Origin: Powellomyces hirtus
Taxonomy: Eukaryota > Chytridiomycota > Chytridiomycetes > Spizellomycetales > Powellomycetaceae
DNA: 64,000 nt
Assembly: GCA_025526995.1 (NCBI GenBank)
Contig: JAHLKG010000005.1
Span: 496,001-560,000 of the forward strand
Reading direction: 5' to 3'
The position numbers were made by a program, and so were the translations under genes. Under the pieces are notes generated by a model. It searched no databases, was not told where the DNA came from, and saw nothing but the letters and a program-made list of their open reading frames with translations. The number at the start of each line of letters is the position of its first letter. Positions within the stretch are counted from its first letter, which is position 1. Shown one piece after another: positions 60,821 through 64,000 of the stretch.

Positions 60821-61343
60821 TTAGCATTCAGTAGGCGCCTTAGCTATCAGAACACTGATATGTGGAAATATAACTTGTTCAACAGTGTGCTTGTCCCATA
60901 GGGGCGCTCTTCTGGACCCGCCCCCGGCAACACGGAGCATAATGGTGGTTCCAACATGAAAGATAGATACGATCTGGCACCTCATAGAGTCCTCTCCCCA
61001 TCCCCACCAAACCTCGCGGACCTGCTCGGCGTGAATAGGAGCTCGGGACCACATGTCATGCCCCTCTTCTCGACAGCTAACAAAACAGCCTGAGCGCCGG
61101 GGAAAAGCGCCGCTTACGTGTCAGAGCTATCACGTGTGCCTTCAGCTGACTCAGCGAAGATATTGACAGTGTGTCCAGAAAAATGACACCAACCTGGCCT
61201 ATGAGCCACAATTGATGCCCTATCAAATCTCCACATTCATACCAGATTATTTGAGGTTCTCCATTAGTATCGCGCGCAGACCAGGTGGAGCTTCGCTTGA
61301 CTGCGCGGGTGGATGGCGTGGTCGTTAGTGGAATTTGCAACAA
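60821..61343 (-). CDS. Hypothetical spliced small gene (uncertain)
   Basis: Three phase-compatible pieces, 61243-61343, 61118-61198 and 60821-61076, would give 145 residues without recognised domains. Splicing at a GTATGA donor and at a GTAAGC donor turns two poor frames into IIWPGWCHFSGHTVNIFAES and a continuous C-terminal part (VWWGWGEDSMRCQIVSIFHV). The implied introns are 44 and 41 nt, shorter than nearly all others in the window. This weakens the case. Without splicing, the two frames have no support. The flanking bases to 61610 hold A/T-rich sequence and nothing else I can name. Confidence 0.25.
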
Positions 61344-61610
61344 TTGTCAGTAACAAAGTGAAAATGCAACACAGATGAGAGATATTCAGCGAGAAGTGGG
61401 TGACGAAGTCAATATATTATGTACATTTTATGAACAAAGTGAATATATGATAATAGATGCAGTATATAGAGAATGAGGCAGTATGCGTGTGTATATGAAT
61501 GTAGACGACCGGTCCGACTGCATTACTGGCGGTGGAGGGGCCGAAAATTACGAGGTCGGCGGGAGGCTTGGGGAAGGTGGAGGTGGGCAGAAGATGAGCG
61601 ATAATAGGTC

Positions 61611-62704
61611 TCAGTTCTCCCTTTGCCGAGCTTCCATTTTCTTTCGTCTCCGGGCGGCGCCAACGCCCTCCTTTCGTGCGCGAGCCGACAAGCCCAAATT
61701 GACTTTGATTTTCTTTTTATCTTCATCGCCCGTTTCTTCAACGTCGACGATAAGGTCCTCATCTTCGATAACATGTGGCGTGGGGGTGCCGTGGGGCCCG
61801 TCCTCCGCGTCCGAGTCCAAAAAGCTGAAGTCAGAGTAGCTCTTCTTGTGGCGCGTTTGTTTGGTTGCCGGAGTGGCCGGGGGAAGCGTGAGGTTGATGG
61901 CGCGACCGACACCAGAGTCTAGACATGTGGAGCAGTACCACTTTCCTTTCGGAGGGTGCACCAGGCCGACACATGAGTAGTGAAACCATTCGATTTGACA
62001 GGACGGGTTGTCACAGCCAACCATATCGCCGTAGGATACTTGTCGGCAGATGCAGTAGAGAATCTCGTCCTCTGACGATGGAGACGTGCCCGTCGGTGTG
62101 GCGGAGGCGGACGCCGCTGCAGAGCCCCGTTTGCGAGTATCTTGATACGCATCTTGCGAAGATCCTGCGCCAGTCCCTTGTGGAGGTCTCCTTCGCTTGC
62201 GAGATGTGGTGGGAGGCATCATTTCTTCCGTCTCCAGCTTGGCAATCTGTTTTTCCAGCCGGCTGAGGTTGACTTGGAATATCTCCAGGACTCGTTGGCT
62301 GGTTTCGACTTTCATCTCGGCGTGCCGGATCGCATCTCGGTAATCCGATCGGTATCCCATCAACGCCCCACGAGCGTCATCCTCAGCGCCAATGATCACG
62401 GCACCGGACGTTGTTGGTGTCTTGCGCATCTTCATTATAGCAGCATACGATCGTGAGTTGTGCCGCATGGATTCAATAGAGCTGTGGAATGATTCATCCA
62501 GTGATCGTAGAAGCGTCATGTTGAAGGCAAACTCAGACGGGAGGTTTGATATGGCTGGATGTATCAAAAGCAAGACACTGGTCAATACGGATCAGAGACA
62601 AGTGCCCAGGGTTTTCCGCGCATAGAACTCTGCCATATTTTCATTTTTTTGCACATACATTCAAGATATTCCGCCAAGACTTCCTCTGGGTTGTCTGAGG
62701 TCAT
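61611..62704 (-). CDS. ING-family PHD finger protein
   Basis: Two exons, 62659-62704 and 61611-62554, for 329 residues. The first exon ([15 protein letters not shown]) joins [20 protein letters not shown] to form the helical ING N-terminal domain, which lets these proteins dimerise and enter acetyltransferase or deacetylase complexes. The PHD finger follows at about residues 205-255: [30 protein letters not shown] and KGKWYCSTC, with the Tyr, Gly-Asp-Met and Trp that read trimethylated histone H3 Lys4. A basic region (SRKRRRPP) lies between. Unusually for ING proteins, about 100 residues continue after the PHD finger, ending in a basic charged helix; yeast Yng and Pho23 end near the finger. 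It is divergent from NDUFA8. Confidence 0.93.
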
Positions 62705-63181
62705 GGCTGGGTTTGCCGCAACAGCCATTGGCCGAAGTTCGAATTTGCAAGTTCACAATGCAGACAACAGGAATCCCAGTATCTTTGTTTGCTGATTTGA
62801 CTTGGAGTAGTCCACCCCTTTTTCGTTCAGGACAGTTATTTTACCGCTCAGAATTTGGACAGCGGCTACTACAGCCACATGTCATGGCAAATAGTTCGTC
62901 CGTCTCTTTTCCCCATTCTGACGGGAGGCGCGGCGACCGTTTCAAAAGCGGCTGAAACCCTTTGGCACGTGAATTGTCTAGATGTGAGATGCAACTTGAT
63001 ATGGAAAGTGCTGCCAGGCAACGAACGCATGCGTCAGCTTACCGTCGCCCAGCTAGATTTGAGGGGAGAGCCCGCCTAGTACCAGCTGGTGCGATTCAAT
63101 TCGAGCAAGACCGTGCCTGGTTGGTTCTGAATGAACATCCGGAATCCCACGCCTCATTGCAAACCACACTAGTCGCCGGCC
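62705..63181. promoter_or_regulatory. Divergent promoter between ING and NDUFA8 genes
   Basis: About 480 bp hold both promoters. No additional gene, repeat or RNA was recognised. Confidence 0.45.
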
Positions 63182-63811
63182 ATGACCACACATCGCGAGG
63201 GAACGTTCGTCGAGGGCCTGTGGGTAGAAAAGGCGGGTCTGTCGCCCGAGACAGCCCCACCAGTTCCGGAAGTTGGCTGCACCTCTGCGCCGCTGGAATC
63301 TATGGCATTTTTCTTTGCCGACTACTGCAAAAAATACAATGACGACTACGTGCTATGCAAGAACGAATCCCAAGACCCTCGCCATTGCTTGAAGGAAGGA
63401 CGGAAAGTGACGCGGTGTGCGCTTGATTTGTATGTACCAAATTACTGGCATCTTCTTGTCAGCCGGTTTGTTCTGCAACGGCTGGACCTATTGTGGCTCA
63501 CTAGCCGTTGAACGTTTACAGAATCAACAAGCTCAAGCAAAACTGCGATCAGCAATGGACGAATCACTGGGAATGCCTGGACATGAACAACCATCAGCTT
63601 TTCAAATGCCGGAAAGAGGAGAAGGAGTTCAACGACTGTGTGTTCAAACGATTGGTGCGTTGCAGCTACAGTCTCCTACCTGATACATACGCACGCATGC
63701 CTACTTAATGCGTATGCGCCTTTTTCGTTGCAGGGTCTCACCAAAGTCATCCCCGAGACACCAGAGGGACAAACATCTGTTCACCTCAAGGAGAAGCCTC
63801 TTTACAAATGA
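63182..63811 (+). CDS. NDUFA8: Mitochondrial complex I subunit NDUFA8 (double CHCH)
   Basis: Three exons, 63182-63429, 63522-63654 and 63734-63811, for 152 residues. Four C-x9-C motifs form two CHCH hairpins: CKKYNDDYVLC, CLKEGRKVTRC, CDQQWTNHWEC and CRKEEKEFNDC. This is the pattern of NDUFA8 (the 19 kDa accessory subunit). Such proteins have no cleaved presequence; they are oxidised in the intermembrane space by Mia40 and attach to the membrane arm of NADH:ubiquinone oxidoreductase. Both introns join in the right phase. The gene implies that this organism keeps a rotenone-sensitive type complex I, unlike baker's yeast. About 190 bp of 3' flank follow to the window end without further genes. 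Confidence 0.95.
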
Positions 63812-64000
63812 TGAATCTAGAGGCGTTTATATATGGACCACACGTACCCACGATGGATATTGGCGCGGATGGAGAGATAGTCGCAGCGTGACCCGTCAAA
63901 CCGCAATCAGTATGCTGCTTTTGCTGAAAGAGCAAACATGGACGAGTGGTTTACCAATCCATCATACCCCGGCCTCCGGAAATAGAACGACTGTACCACT

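Overview
The window is a 64 kb piece of a eukaryotic nuclear genome, most likely from a zoosporic (flagellated) fungus of the chytrid type. Fungal marks are a GATA factor with an AreA-type N-terminal motif, a Zn2Cys6 zinc cluster, a fused ThiE-ThiM (Thi6) thiamine enzyme, a Prm10/ThrE-like transporter and an Ima1-like nuclear envelope protein. A small RIIa-domain protein of the kind found in cilia and flagella (48973-49414) points to a flagellated lineage; this assignment is inference. Genes are compact. Most introns are about 50-110 nt with GT..AG ends, and genes face each other tail to tail across only 99-202 bp in several places. I see no rRNA, tRNA, CRISPR array, transposon or integrated virus.

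Layout, left to right: a left-truncated receiver-domain/RasGEF protein (-); a two-finger GATA factor (+); an Old Yellow Enzyme (-); a zinc-cluster protein (-); a 2 kb gene-poor stretch; the RBBP6/Mpe1 3'-end processing factor (+); a 2,004-residue RluA-type pseudouridine synthase with a repetitive tail and a CaaX end (+); the largest subunit of RNA polymerase I (-); a mitochondrial PP2C phosphatase (+); an F-box/XPA-like protein (-); the Thi6 enzyme (+); a FANCM/Hef-like helicase-nuclease (-); a transcriptional cyclin (-); an Arp9-like protein (+); a ThrE/Prm10-like membrane protein (-); a Gfd2/YDR514C-like DEDDh nuclease (+); a MAP kinase (-); the RIIa protein (+); Utp18 (-); a PPR protein (+); an HMG-box protein (-); an Ima1/Samp1-like protein (+); two doubtful small genes; an ING-family PHD protein (-); and the complex I subunit NDUFA8 (+).

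The genes are mostly unrelated housekeeping and regulatory genes. Thematic links are ribosome production (RPA190, Utp18, perhaps the pseudouridine synthase), chromatin (Arp9, ING, HMG-box), mitochondria (PP2C, PPR, NDUFA8) and signalling (receiver-RasGEF, MAPK). Strand switches at almost every gene, so most upstream regions are shared divergent promoters. I rebuilt exon structures by hand from splice signals, phase and family motifs; summed exon lengths divide by three for every complete gene.

Most unusual items: (1) the FANCM homologue keeps a C-terminal XPF-type nuclease whose GD..ERKxxxD signature looks intact, followed by a helix-hairpin-helix, giving an archaeal-Hef-like layout; (2) the pseudouridine synthase fused to about 1,750 residues of modular repeats and a C-terminal CAIM box; (3) the receiver domain fused to a RasGEF N-terminal domain; (4) the F-box protein with an XPA-like segment; (5) a short telomere-like repeat in a divergent promoter.
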